Source: Enoplolaimus lenunculus
Taxonomy: Eukaryota; Nematoda; Enoplea; Enoplida; Thoracostomopsidae
NCBI GenBank assembly: GCA_030248215.1
Contig: JASANG010000440.1
Span: 434,001 to 498,000, forward strand
Direction of reading: 5' to 3'
DNA length: 64,000 nt
The notes under the pieces are model-generated. The model was given only the letters and a program-made list of their open reading frames with translations, did not search any database and was not told where the DNA came from. The position numbers and the translations under genes are program-made. This document shows positions 1-11,376 of this stretch, in pieces; the first letter of the stretch is position 1; each line of letters begins with the position of its first letter.

Positions 1-48
1 TCGGAACTCGTTTTGAATCGGAATTCTAATCGGAATCGGAATTCAATT
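1..48. repeat. fragment of family G (GGAATC-rich) repeat
   Basis: Short run of GGAATCGGAATT-type units cut by the left edge of the window. The same wording recurs at 1995-2065, 41542-41628 and 45812-45835, and belongs to the hAT-like family G described at 32177-32553. Confidence 0.5.
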
Positions 49-57
49 CGACTGCGC

Positions 58-199
58 CAAAGTCACAATTTCAACTCACACAAGTCGCTCAGTGAGTCGA
101 ATTGGAGTCTGGCACAGTCGAATTTGACTCAGTTTGTGTAGTCTGGAAAAGCCTATTTCGGAGAGATTCTACTTGACTCACCATTTTTTGCAGTGCACT
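58..199. repeat. family F inverted-repeat MITE copy
   Basis: Contains GAGTCGAATTTGACTC-type internal palindromes and ends in CACCATTTTTTGCAGTG. The same layout occurs at 12231-12444 and 60185-60388. It lies downstream of the last visible RASGRP-like exon. Confidence 0.65.
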
Positions 200-358
200 C
201 GTAATATTTGCAGACTCGAAAAACGCAATTTCATAGGCTGCAAATAAACTTGCATACGCAATCTCGCTCGATATCCTCGCAAAAACGTTTATAAACAAAG
301 TCTCCACCCCCCGAACATGAAATCACGGCTTCAAGCACTGGTCGCAAGCGAAACTTAC

Positions 359-3177
359 ACATCTGATGTATCGAGAAGGCAAACCAAGTGGTCGAAGCCA
401 TCAACGCGAAGCGTTTGTTGCAGTTCAGCAATCACTTGACGCAACGTTGAATCTGCGTCAAAATGCATGGGAAACGTGTCGATCCATAACCTGAAACAAA
501 CGATCAAACGATCCATCGTCAGTCCACGTCGGGACTTCAGAGCTAAACTGGGGCTTAGGATCCCGAGTTAAGCGCTCAACCCCTGCGTCACGCAGTCCGC
601 CTCTCCAACTACTTTTTTTCATCGACTATATTTGTCGAAACGTACGCTGTCGGCAAGCATACCATACAATGTACATTGCATATATTGCATATGCACCAGG
701 ACATGCAGGTCTCACATGCTTACAGACGTGACAACTCGAGTTTAGTTTCAACGCAAGTTGACATTTTTAGATTTGTAGCTTTGGCTTTAACTCGAACGAT
801 CTCATTGACCATCAATCTATAGATTGAAAAAGGCAAACCATTAAATATATACTGGCTGGACAGAGTCGGATCCCCAAAAATTTCCGACGGGGGGTGACGC
901 CCCTCCCCCAGCCCCCCCTCTGGAACCGCTAGTGTGGCCGGCTTCACAGAGACACGACTAAATCCAATTTCAACTCAAATGTCGAGATTTTACTGAAATT
1001 TTAAGTTTTGAAACTGAACCAAAACATTCCAAGGGGGGTTAAAATTTTTGTTGGAAGTAATGAATTTGCTCACCTCTGCCTCTGTCCGTGGGCCTGTAAA
1101 ACGCAATCAATAAGTAAACATTACCGTATAGCGTGGCACAACTTGAACCGATAATTATAACTAAGACAACGCATGGTAGTATGATCACACGAGTTAGTGT
1201 CCAGTTCCACTGTTGACCTGGGGGTCGCGTCTCTCTGACCGGCACCAACCCCACCTGTTGTACCCGGAGGTCCAACTGTGATCCCGTAAGGCTGACACGT
1301 AGTTGAAGGTCCGTTACTGTGATATAAATCAATAAATATCCGTCCAAACTCCGACGAACAAATGTACCATTGTGATATGAGAAATAACGTTCGTGGAAAC
1401 GCCGATTGGGCCACAATTTCACCCGAATCATCTAAAAAATAAAATAAAAACATTTTCAAATTAAAATTTAAATGTTAAAATTTACTGACAAAAATTTATT
1501 TTGTTTAAATTTAAGAAACAAATTAAACTTTCGGCCTGTGCTAACTATACAAGCGTCTAAGCACTAGTTTACGCCTAAACCCAAACCTAGGTCTAAGCCT
1601 AAGCGTAAGCCTAAATGTAGGCTTTATACCTCATCTTAAACCTGAGCCTAAGCCTACCAGAGTGAAACATAGTAAGTAGTGCGTTTGGGTCAACTTTTTT
1701 GCATTCCTTCCAAGATGTTTTGAGAGAAAATAGAGTAACTAGAAATTTTTTACTGTACGTATAATTTGCATTAACCAATATAATATTGATTTAGGGTGTC
1801 TGTTGGCTGGCAACAGTTTTCATAAACGTTACATGAACAAAGTGACGATGATTTTTGGCTCTGTAAAGCTGAACTACACCTATTATTGATAAGTTAACTC
1901 ATCGAAAGCAATTTAATAGATAAACGATGCAGAGTTTTTATGCAACATGTCACAACAAATAGAATTAAAATTAAAATTTAAAAATTCCGATTCCGATTGA
2001 TTGTGCAACCGGAATCGGAATCGGAATTGAAACTCGTTTTGAATCGGAATTCCGGTTGCACTCTGGTTTGGTGATTTCCAAAGCCATAGAGCCATTAAAA
2101 AGGCTAAGGCTTAGGCTTCAGAACAAACTTACCTAAATCTAAACGTAAACCTTTGCGTAGGCGTTTGCCTAAGCTTACACCTAAGACCAAGCCTACGCCT
2201 TAACCATAAATGTTCGAGGAAGTATGCAAGCGCCTTCCGCCTTGTATTCGCTATGACTTACCAAAACACCGGATACAACAATCGACCAGCGCTTCAATGC
2301 TGACCGATTGCAGTCCAAGCCGTTTCAGTTCGCTTTGATCCAAGCCTCCGCAACCAGGAGTCTGGGATCCGGCTCCGTTTCCAAGCTCACAGTGATGATG
2401 ATGATAATGATGATGATTATGATGATATTCAGACGACTCTTGATCCGGAGTCATAATGGTGCAAGCCAGAGACGCTGTCGCACGTCCTCCTGGCATGAGA
2501 CAAGCCGAAGCTGGAGTCGCTGCTGTTCTAGTTTCTTCTGACAGCATACGAGGAGGAGCTAATCGGCAATCGCGGCGTGTTATTGACCACGCCCCTCCTA
2601 CACCTCCTCTTCCTGATGTGATTGGAGGCGCTGATACGTCACCACAGCCGCCACCAGCGAATACTGTGTTTTGATTGCATGACGATGACGTCATTGTCGG
2701 CCTCGATGACGAATTCGACCAATCACCAGCAGCGATGACGTCATCGATCGTTGTTGGTGGTGAATCAATGACGTCATCATCGTCCGCAAATACTGACGGT
2801 ATATCCAGCGGCGATAACGGCGGAGGAGGTGGTGCTCGCGGTGAAACCGGAGTAGAAACCCCAGGAGCAGAGGATTCTAGTTGTAAACCGGAGGGACCGG
2901 GTACTCGCGGTGTTGATGCAGACACCTGAGATTGAGAAGGTAGCGAACAAGGTGGATCAGGGATATCGATCATACATGGTGTAGTACTCCTGGCCGATTG
3001 TCGGACGGAAGGTGACGCCTGTGTCCATTGGTTACAAACAGGAGGGCAAGATTCTTGTTCCCGAGGGGTTATACAATTATTATTACCGTTGCTGTGCGTA
3101 CGGTTTTTGTTACAATCGCCGCTTGGAGGTTGGCCCAGGAGGCATTTATGCTGCGAAGATACGCGAATACGTGACAT
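359..3177 (-). CDS. RASGRP (CalDAG-GEF)-like Ras guanine exchange factor, 5' exons only
   Basis: Three coding exons are visible: 2262-3177, 1318-1431 and 359-490; the rest lies left of the window. The splice junction TGT TTT G|AT GAT gives CIRCFDDSGEIVAQS and then ICSSEFGRIFIDLYH, which aligns without gaps to the REM (RasGEF N-terminal) domain start of human RASGRP1 (SCIQSFDADGNL, ISSAELLQKVITLYK). Exon 359-490 reads LWIDTFPMHFDADSTLRQVI and ends HLVCLLDTSDV, matching the family's WITEFWVMFKMDASL and LIDTTQ stretch. Known family role: DAG- and Ca-regulated activation of Ras/Rap through REM, CDC25, EF-hand and C1 domains. The large first exon encodes about 275 disordered residues with Pro, Ser and a His run. 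The start is uncertain: the ATG at 3177 is the first in-frame one, and the frame stays open upstream. About 20 residues between the second and third exon (family motif LCLKICYFVRY) were not located; a 20-bp micro-exon at 1074-1093 is possible but does not solve the reading phase. Confidence 0.82.
525..722 (-). repeat. family B repeat with tRNA-like segment
   Basis: On the minus strand a degenerate tRNA-like stretch (about 520-604) follows a conserved leader (605-722) containing ATGTGAGACATGC-like and CATATGCA-like motifs. Both parts recur at 8340-8600 and 34672-34850 in the same orientation. It sits in a RASGRP-like intron. Confidence 0.55.
868..942. repeat. GC-rich GGATCC-containing MITE fragment
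   Basis: Starts AGTCGGATCCCC and ends in G/C homopolymer tracts and CCGCTAGTGTGGCC. It resembles the GGCGGATCC ends seen near 16792, 57500 and 61700. Only a fragment is recognisable. Confidence 0.35.
1995..2065. repeat. short family G (hAT-like) fragment in intron
   Basis: Begins GTGCAACCGGAATCGG and ends CGGAATTCCGGTTGCAC, an inverted-repeat pair like the full-length family G element at 32177-32553 but with most of the interior missing. It lies in the first RASGRP-like intron. Confidence 0.6.
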
Positions 3178-3456
3178 TGGCGACAAATATGGGTAGATTT
3201 TTTGTGGGATTTTATTTAAATCAGCATAATACTACAGCTTAATAGCAGGTTATTTGATTTTGTCGGCATTATGAAAGCTAACACCGTCAGCTATGTGGAC
3301 AAGATTATCATATTTTTCCTAAAAAATATATCTTCTACAAAGTAAATGAAAGTCAGCAGGTAACGTAGAAACGGACAAAGCACACTTTTTATTGGCGAAC
3401 CTAATAAACTGAATTGGTGGGGTTTAAGCACCAAACACGACAGAAATATTGGTATA

Positions 3457-3726
3457 TTAACCCTCTCACTCATAGAGTATACTATGAGCAACTAAATACA
3501 ATAATGTACGAGCAATACACACACTGTGAGCAGTGTTTAACATTTATAACATATGCGCAGTGGAAACTCGCCACAAGACGTGTGGGCCCCACTCGGGCTC
3601 GAGCATCAAGCTCCTATAGCTCAGTGGTCATCGTAAACGCCTCCCACGCGTGAGACTGGGGTTCAAATCTTACCTTGAAATTTACACTTATATGAAATTG
3701 AAAATATTCATGTGAGAAAGGGTTAA
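3457..3726 (+). mobile_element. 270-bp terminal-inverted-repeat element with tRNA-like core
   Basis: Ends are TTAACCCTCTCACTCATAG and, read from the other side, TTAACCCTTTCTCACATGAA. Inside, about 3608-3670, is a tRNA-like stretch: TATAGCTCAGTGGTC resembles an A box and GGGTTCAAATC a B box. A second copy of almost identical length lies in opposite orientation at 51097-51367. This looks like a composite of MITE ends and a tRNA-derived module. The tRNA fold itself is not clearly complete, so I do not call a tRNA gene. Confidence 0.7.
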
Positions 3727-4561
3727 GATTAACAGTGCATTGAGATGCCTTAATAAGGTACTGTTTTAATAGAAATCAATACAAATGTGTACTCGGATGT
3801 CTGTTTCCGTGTCCGTTATAGAAATACCGGAAATTGTGTTATTTATATTTTCATATTGACTTGTAAATCATTTATAATCGCATTTAATTTTTTTAACACA
3901 AATATGCCGCAATTGTTCGATTTGAAATGAAAATGACGAAATATATTAAAAATTATATAAACATTTTTATAAATACTTTCGTTGATTTTCTTAAACTTTT
4001 AGAAATACGGACTTATACTAGCATGCCATATGTGTATATATTAGCAAGAACTAAAACATCGTTAACTTTTATACCATTAATTTGCGGTTTCTGTGCTCGC
4101 TATTAACGCCCGGTTTAATACCCTAGAATACGGATTCAGATTAACGATCCCTAAAATCCACTATCAGTATAAGCGGCTTACCGACTTTGAGTGAACAAAA
4201 TTAGCTTAAAAACTTTGTGTATTCGACTTTAGATCTGACAATCCCACTACTCGGGTATTTCAGAAATCGAGCAATATTTGAAAATTCATCTTAAACCGGA
4301 TAAAGTTGGATCCGATTATCACCAAAAATGAAAATTTCTCAAATAAGGTTCATATGCCGAAGATTAAACACCTTTGAGCTCCCGTGTGAAAATTGGATTT
4401 CCACGTTGAAATAGTGAATTACTTGACAATTTTGTTATAGAAATATTAACCTAACGATATATTTCATGCAGATGACAGGCAAAAATAATAACTCTGAACG
4501 CTTGAACTGCAGCAAAGGGTACGCAGCCAAGCGCGTTACCGCGACAGCCTAAAGCAAGTGC

Positions 4562-4775
4562 CCGTATACTCAAATGCATATAGCACCGATCACCAGTTTG
4601 GTCCTCAAACTACCGAACTGCTGCAACTACAGATCTTAACATTTGCACATTCGTTGAGTATAAAAATTGAATGTAATAAATGTGCTGGATTTGAAACCTC
4701 ACCATTCCATGGTTCGAAAGTTGGACGACCTATTACCAACTGGTAATAGCTGCTACACACATTTGAGAATACGGG
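4562..4775. mobile_element. family C MITE
   Basis: Left end CCGTATACTCAAATGCATATAG and right end CTACACACATTTGAGAATACGG form terminal inverted repeats of about 20 bp, extended inward by ATCACCAGTTGG and CCAACTGGTAAT. Other complete copies are at 19559-19753 and 48144-48538; single ends occur near 6612, 21121, 27870 and 35945. There is no coding capacity. Confidence 0.75.
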
Positions 4776-5100
4776 TTAAGACTTGTGCTGCAATTATTTT
4801 GATTTATTTTTCAAGTTAAAATTAGCTAAAATTTCAAGCCAGCTCAAGTCACCCATAGATCACACCAACGATAATTAGTTGAATTTTTGAAGTTAGACAA
4901 TAGATCAATTGAAATACGAACTAACATTCTTATAAGATCAACTGGAGTCCCTTTATATCCACGTTTCCCTTCAATGAACATTGCAATAAGAAAATCAGAC
5001 ATTTCAATTGGTTCCTTGCTCAGTATTCTCGACGGTATGAAGTATCAATTTCAACTCGGCAACACGACGAGTAATTTTCAAAGCATCGATTCAAAAATGG

Positions 5101-5338
5101 ACCCATGTAAAGATCAGGGGCGGAACGTTTTTCTGTAGGACTACAATAGAGTAAGCTCAAGATTTAGAGTAATTTTTTGCTTGGTTTAGGCTTAGGTTTA
5201 GGCTTAGGAATAAACTCATTTTCGCGCTTTGGTTTAGGCTTTAGGCTTAGGCTTAGGAATATGGTCATTCTTGCGCTTATGCTTAGGTTTAGGAATGTGC
5301 TCATAGTACTGTTCCGCCCCTGTTCTTTACATTGGCCC
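5101..5338. mobile_element. family D hAT-like MITE with TTAGGC core
   Basis: Ends ACCCATGTAAAGATCAGGGG and the inverse of CCCCTGTTCTTTACATTGGC are inverted repeats. The interior is runs of the hexamer TTAGGC and variants. Flanks AAAAATGG (5093-5100) and AAAAATGT (5339-5346) form an 8-bp target-site duplication with one mismatch, the length typical of hAT elements. Confidence 0.85.
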
Positions 5339-5438
5339 AAAAATGTTAAAAAATTTTCCGTACGTTTGAATATTTTGTGCTTACCGAAAATAGCATACTT
5401 TTATGTAAAATCATCATCGACTCCTTGTTTGACAACAG

Positions 5439-5600
5439 GGCCCATGTATAGAACAGGGCGTAACAATAATATAAGCATTTGCCTAAGCCTAAGCCGTAGT
5501 AGCGTAAGAATGATTGTATACAAAAGCCTAAGCCTGAAGCAAAAAAATTAGTCCAATGCTGATACTTCGCAGTCCCGCAGAAAAACGTGCATAAGGGCTG
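5439..5600. mobile_element. family D MITE, degenerate right end
   Basis: Left end GGCCCATGTATAGAACAGGG is intact. CCTAAGCC-type hexamers follow, then GTCCCGCAGAAAAACGTGC, the decayed start of the right arm. The final inverted repeat is not clear. Confidence 0.65.
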
Positions 5601-7329
5601 TGATAAGAGGGTGACGTGGCGCCCCAACATTGGTCAAAGCCGACGAACATTTTTTCTGCATAGTTTGCATAATGTTTCGGGAATTTTTCTGAAAAATGTT
5701 GAAAAAATTGCGCTTCGCGCATATCAACTAAGCACACGTTTTGATGGCATTTTCAGCGTGTAATCTTTTGGTTTCCAGCTTATCCCTGTGAATAAGTACC
5801 TGCAGGGTTACCTAAAGGTGGTTGGATTTTGAAAATTGCTGCATATTTGAGCTTTTCATTACCTCCCTTGGTCATCCCGCGACGAAAGTTGAGTTTTTGG
5901 ATTTATGTGGTCCCATTCCATTATCCTTCTTTGAGACACAAAATTTTTTGTTCAAAAGTTAGACAAATTATATACCATTCGACGTAGCTTGTGAAGCTCA
6001 GAGTTTAATTGTGTTAAATAATTCACAGTCAGAGTCGGTTAACCATGGTCAAATAACTGATTATTATAACTCGGTAACCAGGCGGGTTGTTGATTGCAGA
6101 AAATTTAACACAGTTCAACACAGCTCCACAAGCTGCGTCGAATGCTACATAATTTGTCTAATTTTTTAACAAAAAATATTTTGGGTCCCGGTGGACGACC
6201 GCTGGACCACAAAATCAAATTTTCAAATATCCAAATTTGGGCGCGGAATAACCTGGGGAGGTTATGAGACGCTGAAATAGCAGAAATTTTCAAAATCCAA
6301 CCATCTTTATCGAACGCCGGTTGAAAGGCATCACAAAGCCATCCAAAAAATTGGGCATGCGACACCCGTAGATTTTTGATATCACCGCTTCTGGTTCCGC
6401 CTTTGATCTTTTACACGGGTCGAAAAAAGATTTAAAAATTTCAAACAACAGGTGGTATTTTCAACTGAGCGTAGCATTTATCGTAGTTCAAGCGAACAAA
6501 CTCCGACAGGCGTTCACCTAAACTCGACGTAGTAGCGAGAAAACGTTGAACCAAAATTGTGCTAAAGTTATTAATCTGAAAATCGGTAGAATGATCAATT
6601 GCAAATCGTGTAATAGGTGCTACACACATTTGAGAATACGGTACGAACAAATAAAACTAATTTTCCAACTGACAGCTAAACAACATTTGATTTAGCCTCA
6701 AGGTTTCCTAGACAACTGTTTCGGTGCTTTAACAGCTGTCCTGGTGATCTGCTAACGTATCCTAGACACTGTGTCTAGACTTCAAAAATCCTAGACAGTG
6801 GTCTATCGCGAATGTCTCGAACCATGCTGAGTTTGAACATTATTTGCTCATTAAAGCTGAACAGCGTCGTTGTTTTTTTGAAGTTCAATTTATTGTCAGA
6901 ATCAAAAGAACCGGTGGAACAATTGAATTGAACGAGAGCAGTTTCAGGTAGCACCCAGGAACATGTTCAGTCGCCAGAGCGGGAGGGGGGGGGTGGGGGC
7001 AAGAGACGGGTTCAGCCCGTTTAAAAATTCTTGGTCACCGCCAGCAAAGTTTTAAACTCGCTTTAAAGATACCTAAAATCGTTGCGTTTAAAAATAACTT
7101 AACCTCCTTAGCAAGTTGAGTTAACTCGACCTGCTCTTTGCAGTCAACATTTTAACCAATCCACAATTGTATATTTGATCTGACAGTAGTAGCGAATTCA
7201 AGAGATTCAAATGGAACATTGGTGTTTTGAAATTTGAACGAATCACAGCAAATGTTTTAATATTTTAACAATAATCTATTTCGCCAAACCAGTAGTCGTT
7301 GTTTGCGTTGTTGTACCTCGCGGCCAAAC

Positions 7330-7476
7330 TAAAGAACAGGGGCGGAACAGTATTATAAGCATATTCCTAACCCTAAGCCTAAGCCTAAGCCTAAGCAAAA
7401 ATGTAATCTAGAATCTAAACCTACTCTTTTATAGACCCACCAGAAACCTGGACGCCCCTTAACAGTAATATGGGCC
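7330..7476. mobile_element. chimeric family D / D' MITE
   Basis: The left end AAAGAACAGGGGCGGAAC is of family D. The right end CCTGGACGCCCCTTAACAG..ATGGGCC belongs to the related family D' (also at 13210-13262, 24808-24858 and 62236-62423). Hexamers CCTAAG lie between. It is probably a recombinant or a D' element missing its own left arm. Confidence 0.6.
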
Positions 7477-8339
7477 AAAATTTGTAATGATCGCGGGGGT
7501 GCTTGCATATAAAGCAACAGATTCTTGGTGGGCGAAGCGTGTTTTAGAAACCAAACGCAATTATTGTAGCACTAAAATAGAAATAATTTGTCTGGTGGTT
7601 ACTTCACAACCCAACACCCCTCCCTGTTTCTAGAGCTGCCATTGAATTCCACTTTGTTCCCTGCTGTAAAGCCAGTACGACACAAACAACGAATACAATC
7701 TCACATTAGGGACATTTTCAATGGAGGCTGTTCTAGAAATCATATTTCTTTTTCCGAAATGTCACGAAAGCCAATAAAAAATTACTTTTGTCTTCAGAAT
7801 ACCCTTCTGGATCTTAGAAATCCATAAGAGGTTATTCGATACGGAACTGAATTCCTCATTGCGACCCCCCCCCAGGGCAACATCCCATTGTTTTAAAAGC
7901 CAACTCGTGCAAAATTGTCGCGATATTACGTAATGCAACTCGTTGTGAGCAGTTAACGTCACCATAAAAATACTACAATTCAAGTTCACAATTATCGTGT
8001 GAGAATACTATCCCGATAGCTATTTATCTGTATTATTAAAGCTGGAACGCCACACATACGTATTTGGGCATCGTTCGAAGACAGTAGCAAACTTTGTTTT
8101 TAACAATATACAGATCGTTCTACAAAGGATTTAGTGTACCTATTAATTTATTAAGCGTAATTCTGCTCAAGGAAACCGCGTATTGGTTAACGAATGCCTT
8201 CTTTGACATAGTGTATTCAGTGTGGAACCGTATAAATGTCCAGCACATCAGGAAAGTTGCACCTGGCTGCAACTAACGGTAACTAGTAATTTATGTGTAA
8301 ATTCCTTTGTCTCAGTTACATTTAGTCATTGATAGAAAT

Positions 8340-8600
8340 TCGAGACTGCTGTCATTCCAGGTTGGAACCGGGACTCCAGACCACCCAACTAAGCAGCAGG
8401 AAACGACAGGCATACACAGATGGCTCGAACTAGCGACGTACAGATCCTACTCGGTGAACGCTCTACCATTGCGCTACGCAGCCTGCGGTTCCTGGCACTT
8501 TTTTATAAACCATATGTGTCGGCACGTTTGCTACCAACAAGCATATAGCGTAATGCATTTTTTCATATGCACAAGGACCAGCATGTCTCACATGATTACA
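8340..8600 (-). repeat. family B repeat with tRNA-like segment
   Basis: On the minus strand GCTGCGTAGCGCAATGGTAG (A-box-like) is followed about 45 bp later by CTAGTTCGAGCC (B-box-like), near 8475-8420. The leader at 8500-8600 matches that of the copies at 605-722 and 34745-34850. It looks tRNA-derived and is not a complete tRNA gene. Confidence 0.6.
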
Positions 8601-8640
8601 CCCCACTTGGCGTCAGGCTACAGCCTTATCTGGAATTTCA

Positions 8641-8969
8641 ACTGAGGTTGAAAAATCAATGTATCCTGTAGGTAAAAGTAGTTTGTGCATAAATTCACTT
8701 AGTCTAACTAACCTTTAGTTAACAAAAATGATGTTTTCTTTGAACGGCTATATGCCCACCACCGTTGAGTCAGGCTACAGCCTTGTCTGGAATTTCAACT
8801 GAGGTTGAAAAATCAATGTATCCTGTAGGTAAAAGTAGTTTGTGCATAAATTCACTTAGTCTAACTAACCTTTAGTTAACAAAAATGTTTTCTTTGAACG
8901 GCTATATGCCCACCACCGTTGAGTCAGGCTACAGCCTTGTCGGGAATTTCAACTGAGGTTGAATAATGT
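8641..8969. repeat. two-fold tandem duplication, unit about 155 bp
   Basis: The motif ACTGAGGTTGAAAAATCAAT starts at 8641 and 8798, and a third partial copy starts at 8952 (spacing 157 and 154 bp). The units are nearly identical, so the duplication is recent. It begins just after the family B repeat. Confidence 0.9.
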
Positions 8970-9199
8970 GTTCTATAAATGGGGACTTGTTAGTGATGTG
9001 ACGAAATGTAAATTTTGAAAAAAAAGCTTTTGAAAAACAAGAATTTTTCCGACCGTGAAATAATTGATTGCTCCTGTGTCGCTCGTGTAACTGAGATATT
9101 TTGACAATTTGTCTGTTTTGTTTTGTTTGCTGTGGTTGACAATTCTAAATCCAGAATGCAACGAGAATTAACTGTGCACGTCAGCTGGCATGTGAATGT

Positions 9200-9560
9200 A
9201 GAGAGTGAAGTGAGAGCCGAGGGAAGAACAGAGCGAGAAAGAGACAGACAGAGAGAGAGAACGAGAGAGTCAGAGAGAGAAAGAGACAGAGAGAGAGAAA
9301 GAGAGAGAAAAGACAGAGAGAATAAAACGAAAGACACTTAGAAGAAGCAAGAGACAGAGAGCTGGAAGACAAACAGAGACAGACACAAAAATGAAAACGT
9401 CAGCACAGAGAGAATAAAAAAGAGAATAAGACAAGAAGCGAGAGACAAAGAGACAAATCGAGAAAAAGCGAGAGACAAAGAGACAAATCGAGAAAAAGCG
9501 AACAAAGATAGAATACAGCAGTGACCGTGAGGGACAGAGAGAATGAGAGAAAAACGAAAA
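9200..9560 (+). repeat. purine-rich (GA)n low-complexity tract
   Basis: About 360 bp of GAGAGA/AAAGAGA-type sequence, almost all purine on the plus strand. It includes a 35-bp direct duplication (GCGAGAGACAAAGAGACAAA twice, near 9438 and 9468). Long Ser/Leu-rich minus-strand frames here are composition artefacts. Confidence 0.9.
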
Positions 9561-9872
9561 CAGGCATTTCAATATCAATCGCACCCCCATTTACCATAAT
9601 TGCGGTAAAACCGTTGAAACCAACGTTTTTCATTTTGTTGAGAGGGCCCTAATTATGCCATTCTACGAAAAATAGAGACGAGCGAAAACAGTGTGGAAGA
9701 CCAGTGCCAAATTCACCAATTTCTATCAAAATGCAACCGCGATAGGCAAATTAGTGAAAAAATGTTCGCGATCAAAGCTAACGAAAAACCAAACAAAATT
9801 TTAGCACTAAATCTTAATACAAAATTTTGCTTTTGATTCCTGTTGGGGTGGCTATAATCTGGGCAGACCTCA

Positions 9873-9961
9873 ATGGGATCCGCCATCGAGAATGACCCCC
9901 TCTGGGATACACCATCGAGAATGACGTAGACCCCTCTGGGATACGCCATCCAGAATGACGC
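9873..9961. repeat. three tandem copies of a roughly 30-bp unit
   Basis: TGGGATMCRCCATCGAGAATG occurs three times in tandem (9873, 9902 and 9935), separated by CCCCTC. It is a minor minisatellite. Confidence 0.8.
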
Positions 9962-10347
9962 TAAAAAAGAGCTACAAATGACAAACTCAACGAACAAATT
10001 TGACTAAAATCCAAATATTTTAAACTTGTATTTCGTTTTTGTGGTTTTTATTTGCTATTTTAGTATTTTAAACAGTTATAGCAAAAATTCAACGTTTCAG
10101 CCTGTATAGCATTTCCAGTTGCAGACAGTCTCGAGGGGGTGGGTGCTATCCACAAATGTAAGAAATTTTATCAGTGTGGGGGTAATTTGAAAGTTGGTTG
10201 CAAAAATGTTTGCCTGCATTCGTTGTTGTTTGCTCTACCAATTCAGAAATTGTAACCTGATAGAGAAGGGAAGGCCGTTAGGTTTACATTTAAGCTTAGG
10301 CTGAGGCTTAGTCTTAGTCTTAGGTTGGGGATTAGGTTTAAGCTCAG

Positions 10348-10495
10348 ACCCGTAGCCAGCTCACCTTGTTAAAAAATTTTCCGGAGAGGCATTTAAAGGT
10401 TTTCAATGACTTAACACGCAAGGTTGAAAATCTGGAAGCCAAAAACTTTCCAGCGCGGGGGTCTGAACCCGACTGGCACCCCCTGGCTACGGCCC
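10348..10495. mobile_element. family J MITE
   Basis: Left end ACCCGTAGCCAGCTCACCTT and right end CCCCTGGCTACGGCCC are inverted repeats of each other, about 148 bp apart. Related copies are at 14507-14661, 53393-53522 and 56836-56995. Ends of this type (CCGTAGCCAGG) are common in hAT-like MITEs. I could not confirm the TSD. Confidence 0.65.
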
Positions 10496-10984
10496 GCTTC
10501 TTAAATTAAGTGAGTTGGCCGTTGAACTGTCATAATGAAAAAGGCGTTGAAACAGAAAGTTGATAAATCGCTGATGCAACTTCCACAATATCATGCGTAC
10601 TTAATTTTGACGTACCAGTGTCATGGACACTAAATACTTTTTGGCTTCTTTATCCTGGATACGGAAGCTTTTGGCTGTAATGTCCGTCACACTACCCATC
10701 GTCGCCCAAAAGTTACCTGGTGTACGCATAACATAATATTGTGGTAGTTGCTGGGTCAAAAAGTGTTGTCAATTTCCGCTTTCTGTTCACACCAAAATGC
10801 TTACTTAACTTAGCTGGTGTCGGAAATTCTTGTATAAAAGGATATACGGAACTAAAAGAATTTTTGACACAATGTCAATAGGACCAAGTTGTGGATCAGT
10901 GACCAACGAAACAGCCATCAGAAAGGAAAATCGTTGGATTAAAAAATTGAAATATCTTTCTTCAAGCCCGGTGCGACAACAACT

Positions 10985-11090
10985 GTAGTAACCCGAATAA
11001 GAACGGGATAATAAGAGGACTGTCCCATTTTTAGATAAATAAATAGGAATCGGTATCCTTAGTTACATTCCGCAAGTGGATGGAGTCCAT
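10985..11090. repeat. family H one-ended fragment
   Basis: Starts CTGTAGTAACCCGAATAAG, the left end of family H (compare 54157-54585). The opposite end is missing. Confidence 0.5.
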
Positions 11091-11376
11091 AAATCCTAAT
11101 TACAGTTCCTAAAAAGACCAAAGTTTAATTTACCACTAAAACTGAAGATGCGTCTAATGAAAAATAGTTTATTTTATATATTTCGACGCGCCGAGTTCTG
11201 CGCTACTATTGTTCATTAGTCGGGTGTGACACTACTCGTATGAGAAAAATTGTTGCTAGTTTCTTCAACCCACACCGGAAATTGTGGGCATAAACCTTTG
11301 TGCAAAATTTGCAAAAATAATCGTGCAGACAGTTCAGCTCGAACAACGAGTATTTTACTATGATTTACAAGTGTGG

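Noticed and set aside
1039-1431. A 130-codon minus-strand frame with a hydrophobic stretch, suggesting a membrane protein
   Set aside because: The RASGRP-like exon 1318-1431 uses another frame with a gapless family match. This frame starts in that exon and runs on into the intron.
2308-2929. Plus-strand open frames of 72-84 codons
   Set aside because: They are shadows of the large minus-strand first exon of the RASGRP-like gene and contain His/Asp runs created by its CAT/ATG repeats.
3608-3670. Functional tRNA gene
   Set aside because: The A-box and B-box motifs are present, but I could not draw a full acceptor stem, and the segment is inside a repeated element that occurs again at 51097-51367.
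8990-9633. Several Ser/Leu/Phe-rich or Arg/Glu-rich frames
   Set aside because: All arise from the purine-rich simple repeat and have no independent gene signal.
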